A stretch of 63,018 bases of DNA from a virus (IMGVR_UViG_3300007541_000022:1-63018), one strand, 5' to 3'. Counted from the stretch's first letter, positions 43,665 to 52,510 are shown. The notes: generated by a model not told the origin, from the sequence alone. Numbers and translations: made by a program.

Positions 43665-44515
43665 TTTAAATCACCTCTTAATTTTCTTAATGCTGGCATT
43701 TCAGAATCTAATACATACTTTTCTGAAGTACCCATAGCATTTTCAACTTGATTAATATACTTAATAATTTTCTTTACACCATCTAACTCTAAAGAACCTA
43801 TGTGGTCAGTACCTTTCATAGTTCTATCCAAAGTAAAATGTCTTTCGATAATTTTTGCCCCCATAACATATGCAGCAATATCAGGTGCAATACTCATATG
43901 ATGACCACTTAAACCAAAACCTTTAATTATTTTACCATATTTTTGTTTATATGTGTTAATTACATTTAGATTAATATCCGTATCTGCGCAAGGATATGAG
44001 CTTGTACACTGCATCAAATATTTATCAACATCCGAAAAAATCTCAATAGCATCATCCACTTCTTCCATAGTTGACATACCTGTAGAAATTATAGTTGGGA
44101 CACCTTTTTTAGACGCTTTAATCAATAAGTCTTTATCTGCCATTCTTTGAGATGCGATTTTTAAATATTTTACATTACACTCATCCACCAAAAAGTTTAA
44201 GCTGTTCTCGTCAGTAAAACTTGAAATGAAATCAAATCCTCTGTCTTCAGAATACTTTTTTAAATTAATAAAATGTTCATGACTTAATTCTAGTGCCTTT
44301 CTATGTTCGTAATAAGTTTTACCAAATGAATTTGGGTTGTTATATAACATGTTTTTTTGTTCCTCACTCAAACATGTTTCAATATCTCTTTTAGCCGTTT
44401 TAATTGCTGATACACCAGTACCGACTAATTGGTCAACCATTTTTTTCGCAATGTTTATATCACCTTGGTGATTTTGACCGATTTCGGCAATAAAGTATAA
44501 TTTATTAGTATCCAT
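43661..44515 (-). CDS. neuB: NeuB-like nonulosonate synthase
   Basis: The protein is a TIM-barrel synthase that condenses phosphoenolpyruvate with an N-acetylhexosamine to form a nonulosonic acid. Signatures are FIAEIGQNHQGDINIA (8-23), TAKRDIET, KIASQRMAD, TIISTGMSTMEE, CTSSYPC and ERHFTLDRTMKGTDHIGSLE (about 228-247). At 284 aa it ends after the barrel and lacks the C-terminal SAF (antifreeze-like) domain of the usual 340-350-aa enzymes, which normally completes the active site of the partner subunit. Whether it makes Neu5Ac, legionaminate or another sugar cannot be told. It overlaps the CMP-synthetase gene by 1 nt. Confidence 0.88.
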   Translation of the reverse strand: MDTNKLYFIAEIGQNHQGDINIAKKMVDQLVGTGVSAIKTAKRDIETCLSEEQKNMLYNNPNSFGKTYYEHRKALELSHEHFINLKKYSEDRGFDFISSFTDENSLNFLVDECNVKYLKIASQRMADKDLLIKASKKGVPTIISTGMSTMEEVDDAIEIFSDVDKYLMQCTSSYPCADTDINLNVINTYKQKYGKIIKGFGLSGHHMSIAPDIAAYVMGAKIIERHFTLDRTMKGTDHIGSLELDGVKKIIKYINQVENAMGTSEKYVLDSEMPALRKLRGDLK

Positions 44516-45258
44516 TATTTTATGTTTTTATTTATTTGATTTATCATTTTTATTTTTTCTTCTGATGTGACTATGTTGTTAGCGATATCAAAATAAGTTA
44601 AAAAAGATTTATTTTCAATATATCTTTTGTAAATGTCTTTAGACAAATTAAAATCTTCCTCATCATCAATAGTTAGACGAATACTTTTAATTTTTTCTTC
44701 ATTGTCAATTTTAAGTTTTTTTACCCTGAATGTCTTTTCGTTTTCGTAAATATAATTTGTAACATGCTCAAAGTAAAACTCATTAGTTGTCAACTCTTTT
44801 ACTTTTCTTAATGATTCAGTTTTAACTAACTCGGTAAAGAATCCTGAGTGTGACTTCATGGCTGGTGTGTTGTCTGAATAAAAGAAACTTATATAGTCGT
44901 CATTATCATATTCGTCAATTAATCTTTTTATTTCACTATTTTGAATGAATGGATTATCAGCACATATACGGATTACAAAATCTAAATTTTCATTATCACA
45001 TATATCAATAAATCTAGATAATACATCATTTTCCGAACCATAGTAAGTTTTAATACCTAACTTGTTTGCGTATTCGCCTAACAATTTATTTTCAATAGAC
45101 TCTGAAGTTGCAAGTATAATATCGGAAGACTTAAATTCTTTTAATAAGTTAGTTATTATAACTTCAATTAAAGTAAGTTCATCATAAAATGGTCTTATCA
45201 TTTTATTTTTAAGTCTTGTAGAACCTAATCTAGCTTGTATTACTATCTTATACATCAT
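44515..45258 (-). CDS. CMP-nonulosonate (acylneuraminate) cytidylyltransferase-like
   Basis: The 247-aa protein has the nucleotidyltransferase start KIVIQARLGSTRLKNKM (residues 4-20), DIILATSES, YYGSENDVLSRFIDIC and RICADNPF (about 93-100), matching SpsF/NeuA-like cytidylyltransferases. It would activate the product of NeuB with CTP to CMP-sugar, the donor of the GT29-like enzyme. The C-terminal part (about 170-247) is helical. It overlaps neuB by 1 nt and the upstream gene by 4 nt. SpsF proteins also act in other glycan pathways, so the substrate rests on context. Confidence 0.82.
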   Translation of the reverse strand: MMYKIVIQARLGSTRLKNKMIRPFYDELTLIEVIITNLLKEFKSSDIILATSESIENKLLGEYANKLGIKTYYGSENDVLSRFIDICDNENLDFVIRICADNPFIQNSEIKRLIDEYDNDDYISFFYSDNTPAMKSHSGFFTELVKTESLRKVKELTTNEFYFEHVTNYIYENEKTFRVKKLKIDNEEKIKSIRLTIDDEEDFNLSKDIYKRYIENKSFLTYFDIANNIVTSEEKIKMINQINKNIK

Positions 45259-45824
45259 AACATTTGAAGCTCTACACCGTTAACTTTACATCTGGCTTCA
45301 ATTTCGTTTTTAATCATACTTAAAACTCTTTCAGGTAGAACTCCTGTAAATTTTTCATTATATCCAGCACTTTTGGCAATACCATATGTTGTTATTTTTT
45401 TAATACCATTATAAACACACCATTCAACAGATGTATTTGCACTGTTTATTGCCGTTTGAAAATTAGGGAACCCATGTACTGGATTGGATGTTAATAAATT
45501 ATAAGGATACCATAAACATTCTAATTCAGGTGCAGAATCTTTTATTAGTGTCCATGGTTTATTTGGGTCGGGTTTACCAACATGTAAACCTAAATGTGGA
45601 AAATAAGGTAAAACAATAATTTTTACCATTTTTAACTTTTCTCGGTCCATCTTATCAAAGTTATGAAAATCATTAAAAACAACAACATCCGGCTCATCAA
45701 CCTCATTTACTGTCTCATTAATACAAATGTGTATTTGATTTTCTTTTTTATCAACTTTTTTAAAAGTAGGACCTTTTCCAAATATAACCGCTTCTACACC
45801 TAAAAACCCAAAATTATTTTTCAT
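45255..45824 (-). CDS. Putative glycosyltransferase (Maf/DUF115- or GT29-like fold)
   Basis: The 189-aa protein has an N-terminal VIFGKGPTFKKV (about 13-24), then NEVDEPDVVVFNDFHNF, the pattern of the DUF115/Maf and MptE-like folds. Maf proteins transfer nonulosonic acids onto flagellin. It also has TTYGIAKSAGY (about 144-154), where a GFS-type motif lies in the GT29-like protein. Its operon partners are CMP-sugar synthetase and NeuB, so it may be the transferase for the same sugar. The assignment is weaker than that of the GT29-like gene. The 92-nt divergent interval upstream (45825-45916) shows only AT-rich sequence. Confidence 0.5.
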   Translation of the reverse strand: MKNNFGFLGVEAVIFGKGPTFKKVDKKENQIHICINETVNEVDEPDVVVFNDFHNFDKMDREKLKMVKIIVLPYFPHLGLHVGKPDPNKPWTLIKDSAPELECLWYPYNLLTSNPVHGFPNFQTAINSANTSVEWCVYNGIKKITTYGIAKSAGYNEKFTGVLPERVLSMIKNEIEARCKVNGVELQML

Positions 45825-45916
45825 ATATCGTTTTTCTTTATTAAATAATAATTTTTTTTATCTTGAAATAAACACATAGAGTAAAATACATAAAATTAAA
45901 TCAATAGTAAAACATT

Positions 45917-46813
45917 ATGAGATTAATAACAGGTAACGGATTAGTTGGGTCGGCTTTAAAAGGGGATGTTAAAATCTCATCAAAAGATTTTGATTTAAGG
46001 GATACTGATTCAGTTAAATTAATGTACACATTAAACAAACCAACAGAGGTGATTCATACTGCAGCAAAGGTTGGTGGATTAGGTTCAAATATGAGATACA
46101 AAGGTGAATACTTTTATGATAACATAATGATGAACACAAATGTAATTGAACAAGCTAGACAAAACGGTGTTGAGAAGTTAGTTGCATTTTTATCCACTTG
46201 TGTTTTTCCTGATGATGTTGAGTATCCTCTGACCGAGAAAAAAATTCATTTAGGTGAACCTCACACATCTAACTATGCATATGCACATGCCAAAAGAATG
46301 ACAGACATTCAAATTAGGGCTTATAGGGAGCAGTATGGATTACAATATAAGTCAGTAATACCAACCAACATATATGGACCAAATGATAATTTTTCATTGA
46401 CTCACGGACACGTGATGCCAATGTTAATACATAAAATGTATTTGTCGCAAAAAAATAACGACCCTTTTGAAGTATGGGGAACAGGTAAACCCTTAAGAGA
46501 ATTTATTTACTCTAAAGATGTTGCCGACTTAACAGAATGGGTTATGAATAATTACGATGAAGATGAACCAATTATCCTTTCAACATCACAAGAAATATCA
46601 ATTAGAGATTTAGTTGATTTATTAGTGCAAGAGTTTAACTTTAAGGGTAAAGTAATTTTTAATGAGTCTAAACCAGATGGTCAATATAGAAAACCATCGG
46701 ATAACTCAAAAATAAAAAGTTACCTACCCAACTTTCAATTTACACCGATTGAAAAAGGGATAAAAGAAACAGTAAATTGGTTTATTGAAAACTATGAGTC
46801 AACAAGAAAATAA
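45917..46813 (+). CDS. fcl: GDP-L-fucose synthase (WcaG/Fcl)
   Basis: The 298-aa SDR enzyme has the Rossmann loop ITGNGLVGSAL (4-14), FLSTCVFPDD (91-100) and the catalytic Tyr-x3-Lys YAHAK (122-126). HTAAKVGGLGSNM and WGTGKPLREFIYSKDVA are signatures of GDP-fucose synthase. It epimerises and reduces the 4-keto-6-deoxymannose made by Gmd, giving GDP-L-fucose. It overlaps gmd by 20 nt, so the two steps are coupled. The motif and pair with Gmd make the call firm. Confidence 0.92.
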   Translation: MRLITGNGLVGSALKGDVKISSKDFDLRDTDSVKLMYTLNKPTEVIHTAAKVGGLGSNMRYKGEYFYDNIMMNTNVIEQARQNGVEKLVAFLSTCVFPDDVEYPLTEKKIHLGEPHTSNYAYAHAKRMTDIQIRAYREQYGLQYKSVIPTNIYGPNDNFSLTHGHVMPMLIHKMYLSQKNNDPFEVWGTGKPLREFIYSKDVADLTEWVMNNYDEDEPIILSTSQEISIRDLVDLLVQEFNFKGKVIFNESKPDGQYRKPSDNSKIKSYLPNFQFTPIEKGIKETVNWFIENYESTRK

Positions 46814-47786
46814 AGTTGCACTAATAACAGGAATTAATGGACAGGACGGTTCATATTTAGCAGAATTTTTATTAGACAAAGGTTATGAGGTATGGGGAAC
46901 AGTAAAAAGAAACTCAGTATCTGAAAACCAAACAAATCGATTAGGTTTAACATATTACAAGATTAAAGATAATTTAGAGTATGTTGACATGACTGACTTA
47001 TCTTCATTAGTTAGGATAATACAAAAATGTAAACCTAATGAGATATATAATTTAGCAGCACAATCACACGTTAGAATATCTTTTGACCAACCTATCTACA
47101 CTGCAAATGTAACAGGTATAGGTACTCTTAATTTATTAGAAGCAGTAAAATTAATCGACCCAACAATTAAAATATACCAAGCATCTTCATCAGAAATGTT
47201 TGGTAATAATATTGACGATGACGGATTTCAAAGAGAAACAACTCCAATGAATCCTGTATCACCTTATGGGTGTGCTAAAGTTTTCTCGTATAATATTAGT
47301 AGAAATTACCGAAACTCTTACGGTATGTTTATATCAAATGGAATTTTATTTAATCACGAATCACCAAGAAGAGGGACAAATTTTGTCACTAATAAAGTGG
47401 TAAAAACTGCGGTTGAAATAAAAATGGGTATTAAAAATGAATTGTTATTAGGTAATATGGACGCAACCAGAGACTGGGGTCATGCTAAAGATTATGTAGA
47501 AGCAATGTGGTTAATACTACAACAAAATGAACCAAATGATTATGTGTGTTCTACAGGAATATCACATACCGTTAGAGACTTAGTTAATTATGTATTTAAA
47601 AAATTGGATTTAGACCCTATATTATATGTTAAACAAGATAATAAATTTTTAAGACCTGAAGAATTAACAGACTTAAAAGGTGACAGTAGTAAATTAAGAA
47701 AAGAAACAGGATGGTCCCCCAATTACACTTTCGAATCGATGTTAGATGAAATGATAGATTATTGGATAAAAAGGTACCAACTATAA
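46794..47786 (+). CDS. gmd: GDP-mannose 4,6-dehydratase
   Basis: Read from ATG 46794 the protein is 330 aa (MSQQENKVALITGINGQDG...). The longer reading from a TTG at 46785 is unlikely. It has GINGQDGSYLAEFLL, IYNLAAQSHVRISFD, ASSSEMFGN, YGCAKVF (Tyr-x3-Lys) and NHESPRRGTNFV, which identify Gmd within the SDR family. It converts GDP-mannose to GDP-4-keto-6-deoxymannose. With Fcl it supplies GDP-L-fucose; alone it could feed GDP-rhamnose or perosamine paths. Similar genes occur in several large phages and viruses, usually for glycan decoration. Confidence 0.95.
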   Translation: MSQQENKVALITGINGQDGSYLAEFLLDKGYEVWGTVKRNSVSENQTNRLGLTYYKIKDNLEYVDMTDLSSLVRIIQKCKPNEIYNLAAQSHVRISFDQPIYTANVTGIGTLNLLEAVKLIDPTIKIYQASSSEMFGNNIDDDGFQRETTPMNPVSPYGCAKVFSYNISRNYRNSYGMFISNGILFNHESPRRGTNFVTNKVVKTAVEIKMGIKNELLLGNMDATRDWGHAKDYVEAMWLILQQNEPNDYVCSTGISHTVRDLVNYVFKKLDLDPILYVKQDNKFLRPEELTDLKGDSSKLRKETGWSPNYTFESMLDEMIDYWIKRYQL

Positions 47787-47804
47787 TTAAACAATTAAAA
47801 TTAA

Positions 47805-48521
47805 ATGACAAACAGAACTAAAAAAATCGAGACAACGCCCTCTAATAAACCAATTAAGGAAGTTATTAGAAGCATCGTTGGGAAGACACCAAGAAAAAAA
47901 TTCTTGTCAAATGGTCAAAAAGAATATTATGATATTCTATTAAACAATGAGATTACTATTTGTACAGGACCTGCAGGTGTTGGTAAATCGTATATCGCAA
48001 TGAAAGCGGCAGTAGAATTATTGATGGATAATAATAATTCATATGAAAAGATTATTATTGTCAGACCTGCGGTTGAAGCGGAGGAGAAGTTAGGGGCTTT
48101 ACCAGGTAATCTTGAAGAAAAATTAGACCCATATATTTTTCCATCGTACTACCTATTAAACAAAATCATAGGAAAAGAAGCAAGAGAAAAATTAAAAGAG
48201 TCTGACGTTATTGAGGTATTCGCATTAGCGTATATGAGAGGTATGAATATTGACAACTCAATATTAATTTTTGAGGAAGCTCAGAACTCAACACCGTCAC
48301 AGATGAAGTTATTATTGACAAGAATTGGTTTTAATAGTAAATTTTTTATATCTGGAGATATTGAACAGACCGATAGATATAAGGATAAAACACATTCGGG
48401 TCTATACGATGCGGTAAATAGATTTAAAGATATGGAAAATGTTGGTACATATTCATTTAATTCTAAGGATGTAATTAGAAATCCATTAATCACTAAAATA
48501 TTAGATAGATACGAAGAATGA
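47805..48521 (+). CDS. phoH: PhoH-like ATPase
   Basis: The 238-aa protein has Walker A GPAGVGKS (55-62), VRPAVEAEEKLGALPGNLEE (about 86-105), Walker B SILIFEEAQN (about 152-161) and the conserved ISGDIEQTD. PhoH proteins are ATPases/helicase-like proteins often found in phages, and their role in infection is unclear (RNA metabolism is suggested by family). The N-terminal 35 residues are basic and disordered. It starts 18 nt after gmd and overlaps the next gene by 4 nt. It appears embedded in, rather than part of, the glycan pathway. Confidence 0.94.
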   Translation: MTNRTKKIETTPSNKPIKEVIRSIVGKTPRKKFLSNGQKEYYDILLNNEITICTGPAGVGKSYIAMKAAVELLMDNNNSYEKIIIVRPAVEAEEKLGALPGNLEEKLDPYIFPSYYLLNKIIGKEAREKLKESDVIEVFALAYMRGMNIDNSILIFEEAQNSTPSQMKLLLTRIGFNSKFFISGDIEQTDRYKDKTHSGLYDAVNRFKDMENVGTYSFNSKDVIRNPLITKILDRYEE

Positions 48522-49168
48522 GAATAGCAATAGATGTTAATGGTGTATTAAGAGATACGTTTTTAAAGGCAGAACAACTGTATCAAAAATTCTATATTGA
48601 TGAATTTGAAGAAGAAAAAACGTCATCTTTTAATGAGGAGACTGAAGAATTTATCGAAGATGTTGTGGTAGATGATTTTAAATACGAATTAAATTTACCC
48701 GTTAAATCATTAGACGATTTAGAAAATCATTTTAAATTTAAGACTAAAGATGACCTCTTTAACTTTTTTTATATCGATTTCCCAATGCAAATTTTTGGTC
48801 ACGCACCTTCAACATCACCTTCATCATTCAACGAACTAAATGAAATTTATGAAGAACTTAGAGATGGTCATGATTTATTAATTGTTTCTGATGAAATTCA
48901 AAAATCAAAACCAGCAACTTTATTTTTTTTATCAAAATATGGTTCTTTAATTGAAAAAATTAAATTCTATTCTAACATTACTATAGATAGTATGTGGGAT
49001 GAAGTAGATATTTTAATAACTGCAAATCCAAATCATATCTTAAATGCACCGTTAGAAAAAACAATTGTAAAATATAAAACAACCTATAACGAAGATATTG
49101 AATCTGAATATACTATTGATAGTATTATTGATTTTAAAAAGTTATACAAAAATTTAAAATTAAAATGA
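48518..49168 (+). CDS. HAD-like hydrolase of unknown substrate
   Basis: The 216-aa protein starts RIAIDVNGVLRDT (2-14; DVNG carries the nucleophile Asp). It has LLIVSDEIQKSKPATLFFLSKYG (about 121-143, lysine of motif III) and DILITANP (about 162-170). This fits a HAD-type phosphatase or nucleotidase. A long acidic insert (EEEKTSSFNEETEEFIED, about 30-47) is unusual and may be a cap. It overlaps phoH and the next gene by 4 nt each, so it is in one operon with them. Confidence 0.55.
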   Translation: MRIAIDVNGVLRDTFLKAEQLYQKFYIDEFEEEKTSSFNEETEEFIEDVVVDDFKYELNLPVKSLDDLENHFKFKTKDDLFNFFYIDFPMQIFGHAPSTSPSSFNELNEIYEELRDGHDLLIVSDEIQKSKPATLFFLSKYGSLIEKIKFYSNITIDSMWDEVDILITANPNHILNAPLEKTIVKYKTTYNEDIESEYTIDSIIDFKKLYKNLKLK

Positions 49169-49470
49169 TGTTAGAACTATTGGGTGAAGCTTATTATGTA
49201 GATTTTATTAATTTGGAGGAATCTATTAATATCCCAAAAACAGAAAAATCCAATAAAGACGAAAAAGACGGTGAATTATTAGAAGAATCAGATACTCAAC
49301 AAATTAGTATTGTTAAATATGAAACCATAAAAATGATGTTAGAAGTAATTTTAACAGAAAGAGAAGAACTTGACGAAAACTTAGGTATTCATAATGCTAA
49401 AAATTTAAGCCTTCCCTTTAAAATTGCTTTTAATACATTATTAAGACACGGTATTATAAAACATTTATAA
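49165..49470 (+). CDS. Hypothetical protein
   Basis: The 101-aa helical protein is not recognised. The middle (30-50) is highly charged (EKSNKDEKDGELLEESD), and the C-terminal half has helices TIKMMLEVILTEREEL and LPFKIAFNTLLRHGIIKHL. It overlaps the preceding gene by 4 nt and is followed after 4 nt by a glycosyltransferase gene, so it is co-expressed. No motif points to a function. Confidence 0.65.
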   Translation: MMLELLGEAYYVDFINLEESINIPKTEKSNKDEKDGELLEESDTQQISIVKYETIKMMLEVILTEREELDENLGIHNAKNLSLPFKIAFNTLLRHGIIKHL

Positions 49471-49474
49471 AAAT

Positions 49475-50539
49475 ATGGACACACAATTATTACAAAAAGT
49501 AGAACAATCAATTAAGAACTTGGAAGATAAATCAGTTAGAATTTATTTTTTAGTTCAAGATACTAAAGGAAATGCAAGAGCAAGTGTAAGACACATATAT
49601 GAAATTGCGTTAACTTTAAAAAATAACGGATTTAACCCAATTATTATTCATGAGAATAAAGAATATGTTGGGGTATCTGAATGGATGGGTGAGGATTATA
49701 TGTCATTACCTCATGAATCTATCGATGGTCAAAATTTACAAATTTCACCTGAAGATTTCATAGTAGTACCTGAAATTTATGGTCATGTATTGGAACAAGT
49801 TTCTAAATTACCATGTGGTAAAATAGTAATGTGTCAAGCATATGACCACATGTTAGAAACATTACAACCTGGTACATCATGGTCACAATATGGATTCCTT
49901 AAAGCAATTTCAACAAACGAGAAACAAGTTGAGTATGTAAAAGGAATTATGAAAAATATTACTTTTGACATTATTGAACCTTATATTCCTGAGGTATTTT
50001 CGGAAAAAGAAAAACCATCAAAACCAATTATTTCAATCCATACTCGTGAACAAAGAGATACGATGAAAATCATTAAAACTTTTTACCTAAAATACCCACA
50101 ATTTAGATGGATTACTTTTAGAGATATGAGAGGATTAAATCAAGAAGAATTCGCAACCTACCTTAAGGATTCATTTGTTTCAGTATGGGTAGATGACACT
50201 TCAGGTTTTGGTACATTCCCAATTGAATCAATGGCATCTCGTACACCTGTAATTGGAAAAGTACCTAATATGAAACCTGAATGGATGATGGATAATAATG
50301 GTGTTTGGACATATGAATTAAATCAAATGCCAGACATTATTGCTGAGTTTATTCAAAATTGGTTAGAGGATAATATCTCTGATGGTTTATATCAAGAAGG
50401 TTTAAACACAGCATCGAAATATAAAAATAAAGAGGAATTTGATAGTAGTGTTATTTCTACATTTAATTCTTACTTAGAAGTAAGAAAAGAATCCTTTGTT
50501 TCGCAAATTGATAAATTAAAAGTAACAGAAGAAAATTAA
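49475..50539 (+). CDS. GT-B type glycosyltransferase
   Basis: The 354-aa protein has the layout of GT4-like glycosyltransferases. Its N-terminal domain reads VRIYFLVQDTKGNARASVRH, and PEIYGHVLEQV and VMCQAYDHMLETLQPG follow. A C-terminal sugar-nucleotide domain has FVSVWVDDTSGFGTFPIESMA (about 232-252; the DT-GFG-FPIE pattern replaces the classic E-x7-E). It is separated by 5 nt from a GT-A glycosyltransferase. The acceptor is not evident; the module context suggests the same glycan. Confidence 0.78.
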   Translation: MDTQLLQKVEQSIKNLEDKSVRIYFLVQDTKGNARASVRHIYEIALTLKNNGFNPIIIHENKEYVGVSEWMGEDYMSLPHESIDGQNLQISPEDFIVVPEIYGHVLEQVSKLPCGKIVMCQAYDHMLETLQPGTSWSQYGFLKAISTNEKQVEYVKGIMKNITFDIIEPYIPEVFSEKEKPSKPIISIHTREQRDTMKIIKTFYLKYPQFRWITFRDMRGLNQEEFATYLKDSFVSVWVDDTSGFGTFPIESMASRTPVIGKVPNMKPEWMMDNNGVWTYELNQMPDIIAEFIQNWLEDNISDGLYQEGLNTASKYKNKEEFDSSVISTFNSYLEVRKESFVSQIDKLKVTEEN

Positions 50540-50544
50540 TTAGT

Positions 50545-51351
50545 ATGGAAAGTAAAATAAATGTATCAGTAATATTACCTGTAAACTCATCTAAAAATAA
50601 AAACTTTACAGAGTTTTTCGAGAGCAGTATTAAATCAATAAAAAATCAATCAACACCAGTTGATGAAGTTGTTATTGTACATAGTGATGAAGAATCACTA
50701 AAAATGTTTTTAAATGAATTTGATTTTAGCGGGTTAACCGTTAATATGGTTGAAAATACCGGAGACGTTGATTTTTCAAGTCAAGTAAATAAAGGTGTTG
50801 AAAACGCAAAGAATGAATGGGTTTCTATTTTGGAATTTGACGATGAATATGCAACTATATGGTTTAAAAATGTTAAACGTTATATTGAGGCATATCCTGA
50901 GGTTTCAGGATTTTTACCGTTAGTCGTTGATGTAGACGAAAAAGGTGTGTTTGCTGGTTTCACTAATGAGGCAACATTCGCAGCTAATATGAACACAGAA
51001 ATTGGTTATTTAACCAACGAAGTTCTGTTAAATTATCAAAACTTCCAATCAAGCGGTATGGTTATTAAAAAATCATTATTTAATGATTTTGGAGGTTTTA
51101 AAAAATCTATGAAGCTAACTTTCGTTTATGAGTTCCTATTAAGATTGAGTTATAATTCAGTAAAAATTATGACTATTCCTCGAATAGGTTATAAACACAT
51201 GAATATGAGAGAAGGTTCCATCTTTTGGAACTACAAATTTGGAGAGAATAAGATAACCGAGGATGAGGTTGCTTTTTGGATTGATTCGGCAAAAAAAGAA
51301 CATTTCTTTATTGAAGATAGGAACATAAATTACCAACCTGAAAATGTTTAA
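50545..51351 (+). CDS. GT2-like glycosyltransferase
   Basis: The 268-aa GT-A protein has VSVILPVNSSKNKNFTEFFE (about 4-23), VDEVVIVHSDEESL, then KNEWVSILEFDDE (about 89-101, EFDDE for DxD) and a C-terminal GMVIKKSLFNDFGGF. It is a compact family 2 transferase. It ends in the start codon of the late sigma-factor gene (1-nt overlap), so glycan genes and the regulator share a transcript. The sugar donor is unknown. Confidence 0.8.
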   Translation: MESKINVSVILPVNSSKNKNFTEFFESSIKSIKNQSTPVDEVVIVHSDEESLKMFLNEFDFSGLTVNMVENTGDVDFSSQVNKGVENAKNEWVSILEFDDEYATIWFKNVKRYIEAYPEVSGFLPLVVDVDEKGVFAGFTNEATFAANMNTEIGYLTNEVLLNYQNFQSSGMVIKKSLFNDFGGFKKSMKLTFVYEFLLRLSYNSVKIMTIPRIGYKHMNMREGSIFWNYKFGENKITEDEVAFWIDSAKKEHFFIEDRNINYQPENV

Positions 51352-52106
51352 TGTTTTTAGAATCTTTAAGTGGTGATTCCTTAAATTCAGAAGAAAAGAA
51401 AAAAAGAGGAAGAAAACCAACGACAAATAATTATTTCGCGGAAACTGAAGAAATGGCAGTTAGGATGTTCCTAACTGCCAGTACTTTTACGGAAAAAAAT
51501 GAAATATATAATGATTTTCTTAGGGCTCCATTAGATAAGATGATAGAGTCCATTATTAGAAGATATAAGTTATATAGAAAAGATATGGATTTCCGTGAAA
51601 TACATCATGATACCCATTCCTTTTTAATAACTAAGGTTGATAAGTTCAAACCTTCAAAAGGTAAAAAGGCGTATTCTTATTTTGGTACTATTTGTAAAAA
51701 TTATCTAATGGGTATGATAATTAAGGACCAAAAAGAACAGAATAGAAAAATTTCATATGAGGATATTACTTCTAAATTAGAAAACAGACCTGATATGATT
51801 TATTATATTGAAAATGAAAAAATAGAACCTGCTGAAGTAATAAGTGAATTTGTAAAAGAACTTAATGACTTTATTGAAAACAGTCCACTTAATAGTAATG
51901 AGTTAAAACTAGGGTACGCATTAGTAGAGTTATTTGAAAATTATAATGAAATTTTTATAGGTACTGATAATAATAAATTTAATAAGAATATCATTTTATT
52001 GTCTTTAAGGGAAATGACAAATATGTCAACCAAAGAGATTAGAACATCAATGAGAAAATACAAAAAGTTGTATTACGATTTAAGTACAAGACTAAACAAC
52101 TTATAA
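51351..52106 (+). CDS. Late-transcription sigma factor (gp55-like)
   Basis: The 251-aa protein has a sigma region 2-like helical core. It comprises NDFLRAPLDKMIESIIRRYK (about 44-63), a loop, FLITKVDKFKPSKGKKAYSYF and GTICKNYLMGMIIKDQKEQNRK (about 104-137), as in T4 gp55 and its relatives. It lacks a full region 4. The protein would direct RNA polymerase to late promoters, and a candidate target, TATTTATA, recurs before structural genes. The N-terminal 30 residues are basic and disordered. It is followed by a TATTTATA box and the structural gene cluster, which fits a position at the start of a late region. Confidence 0.75.
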   Translation: MFLESLSGDSLNSEEKKKRGRKPTTNNYFAETEEMAVRMFLTASTFTEKNEIYNDFLRAPLDKMIESIIRRYKLYRKDMDFREIHHDTHSFLITKVDKFKPSKGKKAYSYFGTICKNYLMGMIIKDQKEQNRKISYEDITSKLENRPDMIYYIENEKIEPAEVISEFVKELNDFIENSPLNSNELKLGYALVELFENYNEIFIGTDNNKFNKNIILLSLREMTNMSTKEIRTSMRKYKKLYYDLSTRLNNL

Positions 52107-52122
52107 AAAGTTATTCTCTAAA

Positions 52123-52130
52123 TATTTATA
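52123..52130 (+). promoter_or_regulatory. TATTTATA box downstream of the sigma factor
   Basis: An exact TATTTATA, 5 nt before the ATG of the 124-aa gene at 52136. The short spacing would give a very short or absent leader. Confidence 0.4.
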
Positions 52131-52135
52131 GTATT

Positions 52136-52510
52136 ATGGCAAGACCGAAAAAAAAAGAAATAGTTTTAAGTAAAGATTCAGTTCTTTCTCTTATGCAAGA
52201 AATCTACAACGAACTCGTGGAGCAGAGGGCAACTGCGGTTAGAATACAAAACAAAATGTTGGCAATGTTGAAAGACCCTGAGGATATGACGGTAATCGGT
52301 CCTGTTATAAAAGAACAACAAAAAATAATAAACGATACCATAGAAAAAAAGCTCTCATTATCTAAATTACAGTCAACTATATGGGAAAAATCCAATAATA
52401 ACACTGAAGAAAGTTTTAGTTTATCTGAAATTGATGATGATACACTACAAACTTTAATACAAAAAGATTTAGGAAATGACGAGAAAAATGATGGTTACAA
52501 GTTAGAGTAA
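52136..52510 (+). CDS. Hypothetical helical protein
   Basis: The 124-aa protein is predicted to be nearly all alpha-helical. A basic start (MARPKKKEIV) is followed by two coiled-coil-like helices (SVLSLMQEIYNELVEQ, MLAMLKDPEDMTV and ISDTIEKKLSLSKLQS-like repeats). The acidic tail ends DEKNDGYKLE. Helical bundles of this size include small terminase (gp16) subunits, so that is one possibility, but no large terminase is in the window to support it. It heads the rightward structural block. Confidence 0.6.
   Translation: MARPKKKEIVLSKDSVLSLMQEIYNELVEQRATAVRIQNKMLAMLKDPEDMTVIGPVIKEQQKIINDTIEKKLSLSKLQSTIWEKSNNNTEESFSLSEIDDDTLQTLIQKDLGNDEKNDGYKLE

Noticed and set aside
45825-45916. Possible promoters in the divergent glycan interval
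   Set aside because: Only AT-rich sequence; neither the TATTTATA box nor a good TTTG/TAnnTTTG pair is present.
46785-46793. TTG start for gmd
   Set aside because: An ATG nine bases later gives the usual short N-terminus before the GINGQDG Rossmann loop.
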